Assembly (NCBI GenBank): GCA_910587475.1
Contig: CAJUMR010000012.1
Location: forward strand, 16,430-80,429
Direction of reading: 5' to 3'
DNA from: an uncultured Muribaculaceae bacterium
GTDB lineage: Bacteria; Bacteroidota; Bacteroidia; Bacteroidales; Muribaculaceae
DNA: 64,000 nt
Each line of letters starts with the position of its first letter. The first letter of the stretch is position 1. Both the position numbers and the translations under genes were made by a program. Positions 16,693 to 24,920 of the stretch are shown piece after piece. The notes under the pieces are model-generated. The model did no database searches. It was not told the DNA's origin and saw only the letters and a list, made by a program, of their open reading frames with translations.

Positions 16693-18048
16693 TCATAAAA
16701 ATGTACGCGAAAGCAGATCCTCAACGCTTTTCTTCACTTCTGCCCTTTTGCAGAAAAAGCCATTGACCATAACAACCACGACATGTGTCGGGCAATCGTT
16801 GTCGTCAAGTTTATATCCGGCGTAACACTGGACTGCATTCATGCTTCCGGTCTTTAGAGCGATTTTGCCTTTGAGCGGCGATTTAGCAAGAAACGACCGC
16901 AATGTTCCATCCAGTCCCGCCTTTGGGAAAAACGACACATAGGCCTGTGAACGCGGGCTCTCGGCCATCCACTCCAGCATCTCGGCTATGAACCGCGGCT
17001 GAAGACGATTGCCTCTGGCCAGTCCGCTACCATCGAAGATCAGCGCGTAAGACGCATCTATCCCGCGGTTTGTCCACAGATCCTTTTCGCGTTTGATCGC
17101 TTTGTCGCGGCCGGCGTCAGGAGCAAGAGTCCTAAGCATGCCTTCTGCAAATAGATTGTCGCTGCGCACCATCAGGCTGTGCATAATCTCTGCCGAAAGA
17201 GGCGAACGGTGGTTATAGACCATGTGAACTTTGGCATCGGGACGTCTGATCGACTTCGAGCCGACCGATATGCCCGCACTGCGCAACCGGGCGGTAAGCT
17301 GAGCGACAAGCACTTCCGAAGGATTCGGGACAGTCGTAGCGACAGACCATTTCTTGTTTGTCATATTACGCGCGTAGACCGTCAGATCGTAGGACCCGAC
17401 ACCCCGGAGCAGATCGTTGCTGTCGCCGCCGTCCTTGACCGTCACTTTCAGTCCGGGCACCTCAGGGCGCGTAACCCCGGTCAGAGGATAGACCACACAG
17501 GTGTTGTCGCGGTAGTTCAGACCATAGAGACCTGCGCCGTAAGGCCATGCGATATCCTCGACCTCCCATTGAGCCACCGGCCCTGCATCGCGTAGCGACT
17601 GCTCGACCACTATAGCCCCCTCGATCTCACTGATGCCCATGCGACGCAGCGACGCACAGATCGAATCGCAGAAACCCAGATTGGTCTTGAAATTCTCACT
17701 TTCAATCGTCGGATCGCCCGAAGAACGTATGACAAGATCGCCGCACCATGTTGAGCCCGACGCCGCTACTCCGCGCAATTCGACAGGCGTAGAAAAACGG
17801 AAATCACTACCGACAATGCTGAGCACCGAAGCGGTTGTGACGGCTTTCATCACACTGGCGGGCGTAAGAGCCATTTCGGAATTGTAGTCGCAGATCACTT
17901 CGCCCGACCTGAGGTCCTTGATGTAAACCCCTACAGTCGTGGCCTGCTCTCCATCGATGCCGAGCAGACCGTTGGCTGAGGCCTGCGCGACCGACATGGC
18001 AAATACAAGCCACAGACAAGAGATATATTTTATCAATTTCATTATCAT
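16693..18048 (-). CDS. dacB: D-alanyl-D-alanine carboxypeptidase/endopeptidase (PBP4, S13 family)
   Basis: 451 residues (or 449 from the Met at 18042), with a signal peptide ending near AQASA. The penicillin-binding motifs are SxxK in TPASVMK (Ser about 65), SDN in VRSDNLFAEG, and KTG in LKTGSMNAVQ (about 399-401). S13 enzymes cleave D-Ala-D-Ala and cross-bridges in periplasmic peptidoglycan, adjusting crosslinking. The large insert between SxxK and SDN (LRGVAASGSTWCGDLVIRSSGDP and following) is typical of PBP4. It lies 37 nt upstream of the hypothetical-rsmI pair and may share their transcript. Confidence 0.93.
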   Translation of the reverse strand: MIMKLIKYISCLWLVFAMSVAQASANGLLGIDGEQATTVGVYIKDLRSGEVICDYNSEMALTPASVMKAVTTASVLSIVGSDFRFSTPVELRGVAASGSTWCGDLVIRSSGDPTIESENFKTNLGFCDSICASLRRMGISEIEGAIVVEQSLRDAGPVAQWEVEDIAWPYGAGLYGLNYRDNTCVVYPLTGVTRPEVPGLKVTVKDGGDSNDLLRGVGSYDLTVYARNMTNKKWSVATTVPNPSEVLVAQLTARLRSAGISVGSKSIRRPDAKVHMVYNHRSPLSAEIMHSLMVRSDNLFAEGMLRTLAPDAGRDKAIKREKDLWTNRGIDASYALIFDGSGLARGNRLQPRFIAEMLEWMAESPRSQAYVSFFPKAGLDGTLRSFLAKSPLKGKIALKTGSMNAVQCYAGYKLDDNDCPTHVVVVMVNGFFCKRAEVKKSVEDLLSRTFL

Positions 18049-18200
18049 CTGATTGTTTTAACTGCTGTTGCCAAGCCTCCAATGCATGCATGATTGCTGA
18101 GCACGCTTAATCGATCTACGAAGTTACAAAATTTGGGGCAAAAAGGTCGACAGAAAGTGTATTTTTCTCTAAAAGCCGCCGCGCTCTCGCAAATAATGAT

Positions 18201-18208
18201 TATTTTTG
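18201..18208 (+). promoter_or_regulatory. -7 promoter element for glnS
   Basis: TATTTTTG matches TAnnTTTG 66 nt upstream of the glnS start codon, in the divergent dacB/glnS gap. No convincing -33 element is seen. Confidence 0.5.
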
Positions 18209-18274
18209 CACATTATTTAGAATACAAACCTGCTTCTCCTGATCACGGAGGACAATAATAACATCATAAAGCTC

Positions 18275-19981
18275 ATGGCAGAAATCAACGAAAACGAAAC
18301 GACCGAGAAAAAAGGACTGAATTTTGTTGAACAGATTGTTTGGGACGACCTGCAGGCCGGAAAGAACGGCGGGCGGCTCAACACCCGCTTCCCACCCGAG
18401 CCTAACGGCTACCTTCACATCGGACATGCCAAGGCTATATGCATGGACTTTGGTGTGGCGGAAAAATTCGGCGGCACCTGCAACCTCCGCTTCGACGACA
18501 CTAATCCGGTCAAAGAAGACGTCGAATATGTCGACTCTATACGCGAAGACATCCACTGGCTTGGGTTCGATTGGGGAGACCGCGAATACTATGCCTCGGA
18601 TTATTTCCCGAAGCTCTACGATCTCGCCATACGCCTCATAAAGGAAGGCAAAGCATATGTCGACGACCAGACTTCTGAAGAAATAGCCGCTCAGAAAGGC
18701 ACTCCGACCGTCCCCGGCACCGAAAGCCCCTACCGCAACCGCTCGGTAGAAGAAAACCTCGACCTCTTCGAACGCATGAACGCCGGAGAGTTTGACGAAG
18801 GCGCACGAGTGCTCCGCGCAAAGATCGACATGGCATCGCCCAACATGCACTTCCGCGACCCCATCATGTACCGCATAATCAAACATCCTCACCACCGCAC
18901 AGGCACAACCTGGAAAGTCTACCCGATGTATGACTTCGCCCACGGCCAGAGCGACTATTTCGAGGGTGTCACCCACTCTATCTGCACACTGGAATTTGTG
19001 CCTCACCGCCCGCTCTACGAACACTTTGTCAAAGAGCTTGCCGACGAAAGCTACTGCCCCCGCCAGATCGAGTTCAACCGTCTGAACCTCACCTACACCG
19101 TGATGAGCAAGCGCAAACTGCTCCAGCTTGTCAAAGAAGGCCTTGTCGCAGGTTGGGACGACCCGCGCATGCCAACGATCTCAGGCATGCGTCGCCGCGG
19201 CTACACTCCGGAATCAATCCGACGCTTCATCGACACCATCGGTTATACAAAATACGAAGCGCTCAACAGTGTTTCGCTTCTCGAACACGCCGTCCGCGAC
19301 GACCTCAACAAGAAGGCCACACGCGTTATGGCCGTGATCAATCCAGTGAAAGTAGTCATCACCAACTACCCCGAAGGGCAGACCGAAATGGTGGAAATGG
19401 AGAACAATCCCGAAGAGGAAGGCAGCGGAACTCACTCGATGCCATTCTCACGCGAAATATTCATCGAGCGCGACGACTTCATGGAAAATCCACCCAAGAA
19501 ATTCTTCCGTCTCGCCCCCGATGCGGAAGTCCGGCTCAAAGGCGCCTACATCATCAAATGCACCGGTGTTCACAAAGACGCCGACGGCAATATCGATGAA
19601 ATCTATTGCACTTACGACCCCGACACACGCAGTGGCCTGCCCGGAGCTGCACGCAAAGTCAAAGGCACTCTCCACTGGGTATCGGCCGAACACGCCGTCG
19701 ATGCAGAAGTGCGACTCTACGACCGCCTGTTCAACGTTGAGAACCCCGCAGCCGAAACCGATCGCGATTTCCGCGAGATGCTCAACCCCGACTCGCTGAA
19801 AGTGGTCAAGGGCGTAAAGGTCGAACCGTTCGTGGCCGAAAACAACCAACGCGGACGCAAGTTCCAGTTCCAGCGCATCGGCTACTTCACACCCGACTAC
19901 GACTCGACAGCCGACGCTCCGGTGTTCAACCGCACAATCGCGCTCAAAGACAGCTGGGAAAAAGAGCAGAAAAAAGCCTGA
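18275..19981 (+). CDS. glnS: Glutamine--tRNA ligase
   Basis: 568 residues, the normal length for bacterial GlnRS. Class I signatures are PEPNGYLHIGH (HIGH box, residues 41-51) and VMSKR (KMSKS equivalent, 276-280). GlnRS-specific stretches include NLRFDDTNPVKEDVEYVDSI and VYPMYDFAHGQSDYFEGVTHS. The C-terminal anticodon-binding domain is present (FSREIFIERDDF, FRLAPDAEVRLKGAYIIKC). It charges tRNA-Gln with glutamine in the cytoplasm, so this organism makes Gln-tRNA directly. A TPR gene follows after 9 nt and is probably co-transcribed. Confidence 0.97.
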   Translation: MAEINENETTEKKGLNFVEQIVWDDLQAGKNGGRLNTRFPPEPNGYLHIGHAKAICMDFGVAEKFGGTCNLRFDDTNPVKEDVEYVDSIREDIHWLGFDWGDREYYASDYFPKLYDLAIRLIKEGKAYVDDQTSEEIAAQKGTPTVPGTESPYRNRSVEENLDLFERMNAGEFDEGARVLRAKIDMASPNMHFRDPIMYRIIKHPHHRTGTTWKVYPMYDFAHGQSDYFEGVTHSICTLEFVPHRPLYEHFVKELADESYCPRQIEFNRLNLTYTVMSKRKLLQLVKEGLVAGWDDPRMPTISGMRRRGYTPESIRRFIDTIGYTKYEALNSVSLLEHAVRDDLNKKATRVMAVINPVKVVITNYPEGQTEMVEMENNPEEEGSGTHSMPFSREIFIERDDFMENPPKKFFRLAPDAEVRLKGAYIIKCTGVHKDADGNIDEIYCTYDPDTRSGLPGAARKVKGTLHWVSAEHAVDAEVRLYDRLFNVENPAAETDRDFREMLNPDSLKVVKGVKVEPFVAENNQRGRKFQFQRIGYFTPDYDSTADAPVFNRTIALKDSWEKEQKKA

Positions 19982-19990
19982 TCACACTGA

Positions 19991-21463
19991 ATGAGCGACA
20001 CTAACAACGACCGACGCAACGAATTATGCTCCCGGTTCAGACAATCGCTGACCGACGGATCTCAATCATCTCAATATTTCGATGAGGACGACCTCATCGA
20101 AATATTTGATTATGCCGGAGATCTCAACGACGATTATCTGAGAATGGAAGCACTGCTGTGCGGTGCGAGATATTACCCCGACAGCATTGCGCTGAAACAG
20201 CGCAGAGCATTGCTTTACTATACATTCGGCGATGATCTCACTGCGAAATACCTTCAGGACAATGCCGACCAGCACGGATTGATGTGGGACATAACACGCA
20301 CCCGCAACGCCAACCCCATGGGCGACGAGGCGGTGGCGGCTCTCGACAGGATGCTCGACGAATACGGCGAATTCGATGACGAAGAAGTCATTCAACTCGT
20401 CGATCTCGCATCGTCGCTCGGGCAGACCGACTGGCTCATCAGACGACTCGATGCGCTCAGAGCACACGTGACATATCTCCCCACTCTCCTTTTCGAAATC
20501 GCCGTTATGTTGGAAATGGAGCAACGCTACGGCGAAGCGATCACTCTCCTTGAAGAACTGACAGACCTCGAACCCTACAACGAGCAGTATTGGTTCATGC
20601 TCGCGCAGGAATATGATCTTGACGACAACACCTCCGGCGCACTTCAGGCTCTCGATCTCGCCTTGGCGATACTGCCGGGCGACAAAGCGATGCGCTTTTA
20701 CCAGGCCCGTCTTCTCGCCCGCGACGAAAACGGCCGAAGCCAAGCCATCCCGGCTCTCGACCGGCTGGCAAAAGAGTTTCCTGACGACATCGACATAAGC
20801 CGTTTCTCGGCAGCCTTGCGCATAGAGATTGCCGACAACTCCAACGAAGAGCAAGCCCGCATAGCCGCTGCTGAAGTACTCAGTCGATGCTATGCACTCA
20901 ACAAAGGCAACCGCAAACTTGCTTCCGACCTGATGGCGATAGACGCCGCTCCGGCCGACTCTTTGATCGTTGATGTCGATGCGACAGACTCTCCCGGAGA
21001 TGTCAACGGATGGATTGCATGGGCCGGTGAACTCGAAGCACTCGGCGCCTACGACAAAGCGATCGCCATTCTGCTCTACTGCGAACGCAAACTCGGCTAC
21101 AAGCACCCCTCTATCAACGAAGCCCTTGTCATCGACTTTTTCCAGCTCAAGGATTTCACGTCTGTTTGCAACACATTCGAGTCACGCACAGTAGGAGCAT
21201 CGTCAGCAACCCCCGATGCCGCTGCACTGGTTTTTGTAATCTATGCAATTTCGCTTGCAAAAACAGGTCGCCTGAAAGAGGCCGCAGAATTCAGTAAAAT
21301 GATCCTGAAACTCGTTGTCACCGACGGTCCCGACGACATAAGCTACGCACTCCGCCGTCTCGGCGCAGGACTCGTTCTGACCGACATCATCGATCGTTGC
21401 ACATCCCGCAAAAAGACAGACTGGAAAGCCTACGACCCTCTCGGTGCTTGGAGTAATGAATAG
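19991..21463 (+). CDS. Tetratricopeptide-repeat protein
   Basis: 490 residues, acidic and entirely helical, with no signal peptide, so cytoplasmic. TPR-like units are recognisable from about residue 170 (RYGEAITLLEELTDLEPYNE, then WFMLAQEYDLDDNTSGALQ with DLALAILPGDKAM) and again near 345 (AWAGELEALGAYDKAIAILL). TPR solenoids mediate protein-protein contacts; no partner can be named. Its position 9 nt behind glnS suggests shared transcription but not necessarily shared function. Confidence 0.8.
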   Translation: MSDTNNDRRNELCSRFRQSLTDGSQSSQYFDEDDLIEIFDYAGDLNDDYLRMEALLCGARYYPDSIALKQRRALLYYTFGDDLTAKYLQDNADQHGLMWDITRTRNANPMGDEAVAALDRMLDEYGEFDDEEVIQLVDLASSLGQTDWLIRRLDALRAHVTYLPTLLFEIAVMLEMEQRYGEAITLLEELTDLEPYNEQYWFMLAQEYDLDDNTSGALQALDLALAILPGDKAMRFYQARLLARDENGRSQAIPALDRLAKEFPDDIDISRFSAALRIEIADNSNEEQARIAAAEVLSRCYALNKGNRKLASDLMAIDAAPADSLIVDVDATDSPGDVNGWIAWAGELEALGAYDKAIAILLYCERKLGYKHPSINEALVIDFFQLKDFTSVCNTFESRTVGASSATPDAAALVFVIYAISLAKTGRLKEAAEFSKMILKLVVTDGPDDISYALRRLGAGLVLTDIIDRCTSRKKTDWKAYDPLGAWSNE

Positions 21464-21545
21464 TAAAATTGGATTTCAAAACTGATAATCCAACCTGAAC
21501 ATATTTGTAATCCAAAAGAAGAATCCGGGAAGTGTCCAGAGTACG

Positions 21546-22589
21546 ATGAAAAAGAGTAAAATACTGTTGATGCTGTCATTTCTACATGTGATAACGATGA
21601 TATCGTCGTGTTCTCACAATGTATTAAATGACAATGATATAATCATCGACTTAGACAATATAACCGATGAATCAATACCACTGTCTCTGTATGTTGACTC
21701 TATATCATATCTGGACCTTGAAGACTCAGAAGAAGCAATGATAGGGATTGCCAACAGGATTTGTTTCTTTGATTCCCTGATTGTTATTCAAGGAGCAAAC
21801 CGCAATTCCTGTATTGCACTATTCAACAGACAAGGCCAATTCATCCGCCGCATCAGCCACAGAGGACAAGGTCCGGAAGAATACCTCCGCGCTACTTCAA
21901 TCGATGTTGACAGTGGAGGCATCTATCTTTTCGATAATTTATCCGCTTCAATTCTAAAGTTTGATTTCAGTGGAGTTCTTCTGGATAAATACAACGTTGG
22001 CTACGATGATGATTTCGCTGTAGTATCAATCGATAATTCACCGCGTTTTTTATTTGCCAACTATAACGATTTCGACAAGCGGGCCGGAATATTCCTGACG
22101 ACCGACAGTCCTTCGGATAGAAAAAGAATCGTAAGCTGCCGAGACAAAGGAGTGATGATTGACCATTTATTCGAATTCTATCATAACGGACACAATATCA
22201 GCTCCATGACCAGAGAATTCGAGCACAAAGTATTGAATTGGGAAAATGACAGTATGATTTGCGAATACAATCTGATCGTATCTCCGGCTCCTACAGACAG
22301 GCAAATCCGAAATATCAGTCATAATGACATACTTGAGCATTACATCTGCACCGCATTTTACAACACTGACAGATGGCTTATTTTAAACTTTTGGAGGAAC
22401 GAAGATGGCTGTAGAGTTGTTGTAATTGACAAACAGAACAACAATGTACGCATCGGGAAAGATTTGCACAATGATATCGACGGAAATAAATTTTACACGA
22501 CAAGCACTGCCGTTGACAATGCGATCATTCAGCAATATGATCCGGGAAACGACAGGAATACGCAAATTGTATTTCTACATCTAAAATAA
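21546..22589 (+). CDS. 6-bladed beta-propeller lipoprotein
   Basis: 347 residues with a lipoprotein signal and lipobox ISSC. The mature protein matches the Bacteroidetes 6-bladed beta-propeller group: DSISYLDLEDSEEAMIG at the start, then CIALFNRQGQFIRRISHRGQ with GPEEYLRATSIDVD, and GGIYLFDNLSASILKFDFSG. These secreted proteins are of unknown function and are often found singly or in arrays in gut Bacteroidales. Base composition is AT-rich relative to neighbouring glnS and rsmG. It is monocistronic with its own strong terminator. Confidence 0.8.
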   Translation: MKKSKILLMLSFLHVITMISSCSHNVLNDNDIIIDLDNITDESIPLSLYVDSISYLDLEDSEEAMIGIANRICFFDSLIVIQGANRNSCIALFNRQGQFIRRISHRGQGPEEYLRATSIDVDSGGIYLFDNLSASILKFDFSGVLLDKYNVGYDDDFAVVSIDNSPRFLFANYNDFDKRAGIFLTTDSPSDRKRIVSCRDKGVMIDHLFEFYHNGHNISSMTREFEHKVLNWENDSMICEYNLIVSPAPTDRQIRNISHNDILEHYICTAFYNTDRWLILNFWRNEDGCRVVVIDKQNNNVRIGKDLHNDIDGNKFYTTSTAVDNAIIQQYDPGNDRNTQIVFLHLK

Positions 22590-22610
22590 CCGCCTGAAAA
22601 TAACCGCCTG
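22583..22610 (+). repeat. 14-bp perfect tandem duplication at a gene end
   Basis: AAAATAACCGCCTG occurs twice back to back (22583-22596 and 22597-22610). The first copy contains the stop codon of the beta-propeller gene. Probably a replication-slippage duplication. Confidence 0.6.
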
Positions 22611-22611
22611 C

Positions 22612-22646
22612 AACGCTCAGATCCTAAACGTAAGGATTTGAGCGTT
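22612..22646 (+). terminator. Terminator overlapping the MBL hydrolase 3' end
   Basis: 14-bp stem with one G-U pair (arms 22612-22625 and 22633-22646), then a T-run. It terminates the plus-strand beta-propeller gene, and its 3' arm lies inside the coding end of the convergent hydrolase, whose stop codon falls in the hairpin. Confidence 0.7.
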
Positions 22647-23265
22647 TTTCGTCGCCGATAGTCGTGAAACGATCGTGACCGGGGAGGACAGCAGTATCGT
22701 CGGGAAGAGAGTATAGTTTGCGACGTATGCTGTCGACAAGCTGCCGCTGATCACCTCCGTCAAGATCTGTCCGGCCTATGCCTCCACGGAAAAGAGTATC
22801 GCCCGAAATAAGAAACTTGCCGGTCTCACAATAAAGACATATACCACCCTTTGAATGGCCCGGAGTCTCTATCACCCTCAGGCTGTCTGAGCCTATGGTG
22901 ATGACATCGCCTTCCTTAAGCTGCACATCTATATTGACGGCCTCAACGTCACCCCTGCCCCCAAAACGCCGGAGTTGTGCTCCGATGCTTGATCCGAGCG
23001 GAGCATCGCCGATGTTCGCTGCAACTTTCACCCCATAGCGGTCCCGCACATAATTGTCGCCGAAACAATGGTCGAGGTGCAGATGAGTGTTGATCAACTG
23101 TGTTATTTTAAGAGAATGTGCTGAGACATAATCGTCGAACTCCTTGCGTTCGGCAGCGGTGAACATTCCGGGATCAATGACAGCAGCTTCGTGCGATTGT
23201 GGGTCGGAGATGACAAAAGTGTTCTCGCCGAACATGTTGAATACAAATTGTTTTACCTTTAGCAT
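22624..23265 (-). CDS. MBL-fold metallohydrolase (glyoxalase II-like)
   Basis: 213 residues, cytoplasmic. The metal site is complete: THLHLDHCFG supplies the HxHxDH motif, followed by ETPGHSKGGICLYCE, SGDTLF and VLPGHDRFTTIGDE. The length and motifs fit the small glyoxalase-II-like subfamily, which cleaves thioesters such as S-lactoylglutathione analogues, though many members have other substrates. It lies 5 nt downstream of rsmG and is probably co-transcribed. The rsmG-MBL pairing suggests housekeeping rather than specialised metabolism. Confidence 0.9.
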   Translation of the reverse strand: MLKVKQFVFNMFGENTFVISDPQSHEAAVIDPGMFTAAERKEFDDYVSAHSLKITQLINTHLHLDHCFGDNYVRDRYGVKVAANIGDAPLGSSIGAQLRRFGGRGDVEAVNIDVQLKEGDVITIGSDSLRVIETPGHSKGGICLYCETGKFLISGDTLFRGGIGRTDLDGGDQRQLVDSIRRKLYSLPDDTAVLPGHDRFTTIGDEKRSNPYV

Positions 23266-23270
23266 GATCT

Positions 23271-23906
23271 TTAACGGGTTATCGGTACATAGACAATCTT
23301 CTTTGTCGAGAAGAACTCTTCATTGAAAAACTCATTGATCGGAAATTCGAGCACCGGATATTTCACTCCTTTGCTTTCGTCGGCCAGATCTCCGCCTTTG
23401 AGACATATGAGACCGGGCGAATAACGGTTGGCAGGATCGGTCTTGGGCTTGACATTTTTTACAATCAGCGGCACAAGACCGTCGAGCGGCATCACGGCCC
23501 GGCTGACAACATAATCATAGCGGTCGCGGCACTCTCCGATGTCTCCGTGCTGAAAGCTGACATTGCCAAGCCCTACAGCCGCTGCGATCTCACGGGCCAC
23601 ATTGACTTTTTTGCCTATACGGTCGACAAGATGAAACGAACACTCTGGATAGGCAATGGCAAGCGGGATGCCGGGAAAGCCTCCGCCTGTGCCCATATCG
23701 AGCACCGACGTCGACGGTGCGAGATCACCCAGAAAGCGCGCGATCGAAAGAGAATGAAGCACATGCTTCAGATAAAGATTATCTATATCCTTGCGTGATA
23801 TGACATTAACTTTTGAATTCCAGTCGCGATAAAGCTCGCCAAGCAATTCAAACTGATGCTTTTGCCTGTCAGTCAGGCCTGTAAAGTATTTAAGTACGTT
23901 ATCCAT
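23271..23906 (-). CDS. rsmG: 16S rRNA (guanine-527 N7)-methyltransferase RsmG
   Basis: 211 residues from MDNVLKYFTGLTDRQ. A longer frame back to 23981 was rejected because the -7 promoter element at 23978-23985 would leave no room for it. The SAM-binding core is VLDMGTGGGFPGIPLAIAYP, followed by LVDRIGKKVNVAREIAAAVGL and SRAVMPLDGL, all typical of RsmG. The enzyme adds m7G at position 527 of 16S rRNA. Its loss causes low-level streptomycin resistance in other bacteria. Confidence 0.95.
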   Translation of the reverse strand: MDNVLKYFTGLTDRQKHQFELLGELYRDWNSKVNVISRKDIDNLYLKHVLHSLSIARFLGDLAPSTSVLDMGTGGGFPGIPLAIAYPECSFHLVDRIGKKVNVAREIAAAVGLGNVSFQHGDIGECRDRYDYVVSRAVMPLDGLVPLIVKNVKPKTDPANRYSPGLICLKGGDLADESKGVKYPVLEFPINEFFNEEFFSTKKIVYVPITR

Positions 23907-23977
23907 TAATGAGTTTATGGTAAAACATTTGTCAGACGACGAATGTTTGAAAATCAAAGCATCGTCGAACCGATGAT

Positions 23978-23985
23978 GCAAAATT
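23978..23985 (-). promoter_or_regulatory. -7 promoter element for rsmG operon
   Basis: Minus-strand TAATTTTG matches TAnnTTTG. It lies back to back with the cvfB -7 element at 23998-24005, so the two genes diverge from one 120-nt region. Confidence 0.55.
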
Positions 23986-23997
23986 AAGATTATTTCG

Positions 23998-24005
23998 CTA
24001 AATTT
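23998..24005 (+). promoter_or_regulatory. -7 promoter element for cvfB
   Basis: TAAATTTG matches TAnnTTTG 22 nt before the start codon, which gives a very short leader. Confidence 0.55.
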
Positions 24006-24027
24006 GTAAAATTAAACATCAAGAAAA

Positions 24028-24861
24028 ATGATAAAGATCGGTAATTACAATACCCTGCGCATCGCGCGGTTCGTCGATTTCGGAGCATATCTGGCAGACG
24101 ACAGTGACAATGAAGTGCTTCTGCCCAAACGCTATGTACCGGCCGACGCCGCAGTTGGCGATGAGATCGAAGTGTTTGTCTACACAGACTCTGAAGACCG
24201 CATCGTCGCTGTCACCGAGCATCCGTTTGCCCAAGTAGGCGAATTTGCCTTCCTGCAGGTAGCAGATGTCAACAAATACGGTGCGTTTCTCGACTGGGGC
24301 ATATATGGCAAACAGATACTCGTGCCGTTCTCAGAGCAGCGCATACGGATGAAACAAGGCGGCATCTACCCCGTCTACGTTTACCTCGACCATGAGACAA
24401 AGCGCGTCGTTGCATCTGCCAAACTTGAAAAGTACCTCGGCAACGTTGTGCCGCAATATCGCCACGGCGACAAAGTGAACGCCCTCGTATGGCAACATAC
24501 TCCGATGGGCTACAAAGTCATCGTCGACAATCTTTTTCAGGGCATGATCTACGACAACGAAGTCTACGAACCGCTCGAAATCGAACAGACCATCACTGCT
24601 TACGTCAAAATGGTCCGCGACGACGGCAAGATCGACCTATCTGTCGGTGACAAAGCAGTCAAACGCGTAGCCGGACTGTCGGATGAAATCATCGAACGGC
24701 TCAAGCACGAAGGCGGAATGCTCGCCATCAGCGACTCTTCGTCGCCCGAAGAAATCAAGGCTGCATTCCACTGCAGCAAAAAAGACTTCAAAAAAGCTAT
24801 CGGCAAGCTCTACAAGGAACATCTGATCACAATCAGCGACAATTCCATCTCATTAGCTTAG
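24028..24861 (+). CDS. cvfB: S1-domain RNA-binding protein, CvfB family
   Basis: 277 residues, cytoplasmic. Consecutive S1-like modules are visible: residues about 3-65 (YNTLRIARFVDFGAYLADD), about 70-130 (FAFLQVADVNKYGAFLDWGI), and about 145-205 with GMIYDNEVYEPLEIEQTITA. A C-terminal winged-helix-like part ends in SPEEIKAAFHCSKKDFKKAI. This layout is that of CvfB/YitL, first described as a virulence-factor regulator in Staphylococcus. RNA binding is expected; the targets are unknown. It is divergent from rsmG. Confidence 0.9.
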   Translation: MIKIGNYNTLRIARFVDFGAYLADDSDNEVLLPKRYVPADAAVGDEIEVFVYTDSEDRIVAVTEHPFAQVGEFAFLQVADVNKYGAFLDWGIYGKQILVPFSEQRIRMKQGGIYPVYVYLDHETKRVVASAKLEKYLGNVVPQYRHGDKVNALVWQHTPMGYKVIVDNLFQGMIYDNEVYEPLEIEQTITAYVKMVRDDGKIDLSVGDKAVKRVAGLSDEIIERLKHEGGMLAISDSSSPEEIKAAFHCSKKDFKKAIGKLYKEHLITISDNSISLA

Positions 24862-24920
24862 AGAATGTTTTGTCTCTGACCTTTTCATATTTTTCAATCT
24901 ATTCCAAATTTAATCCTTTT

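Noticed and set aside
18200..19024. Long minus-strand ORF opposite glnS
   Set aside because: It is the antisense shadow of GlnRS, which has complete HIGH and KMSKS motifs; the shadow product has no recognisable domain.
20066..21106. 346-codon minus-strand ORF opposite the TPR gene
   Set aside because: Its composition is that of an antisense reading of GC-rich coding DNA, and the plus-strand frame has TPR motifs and follows glnS closely.
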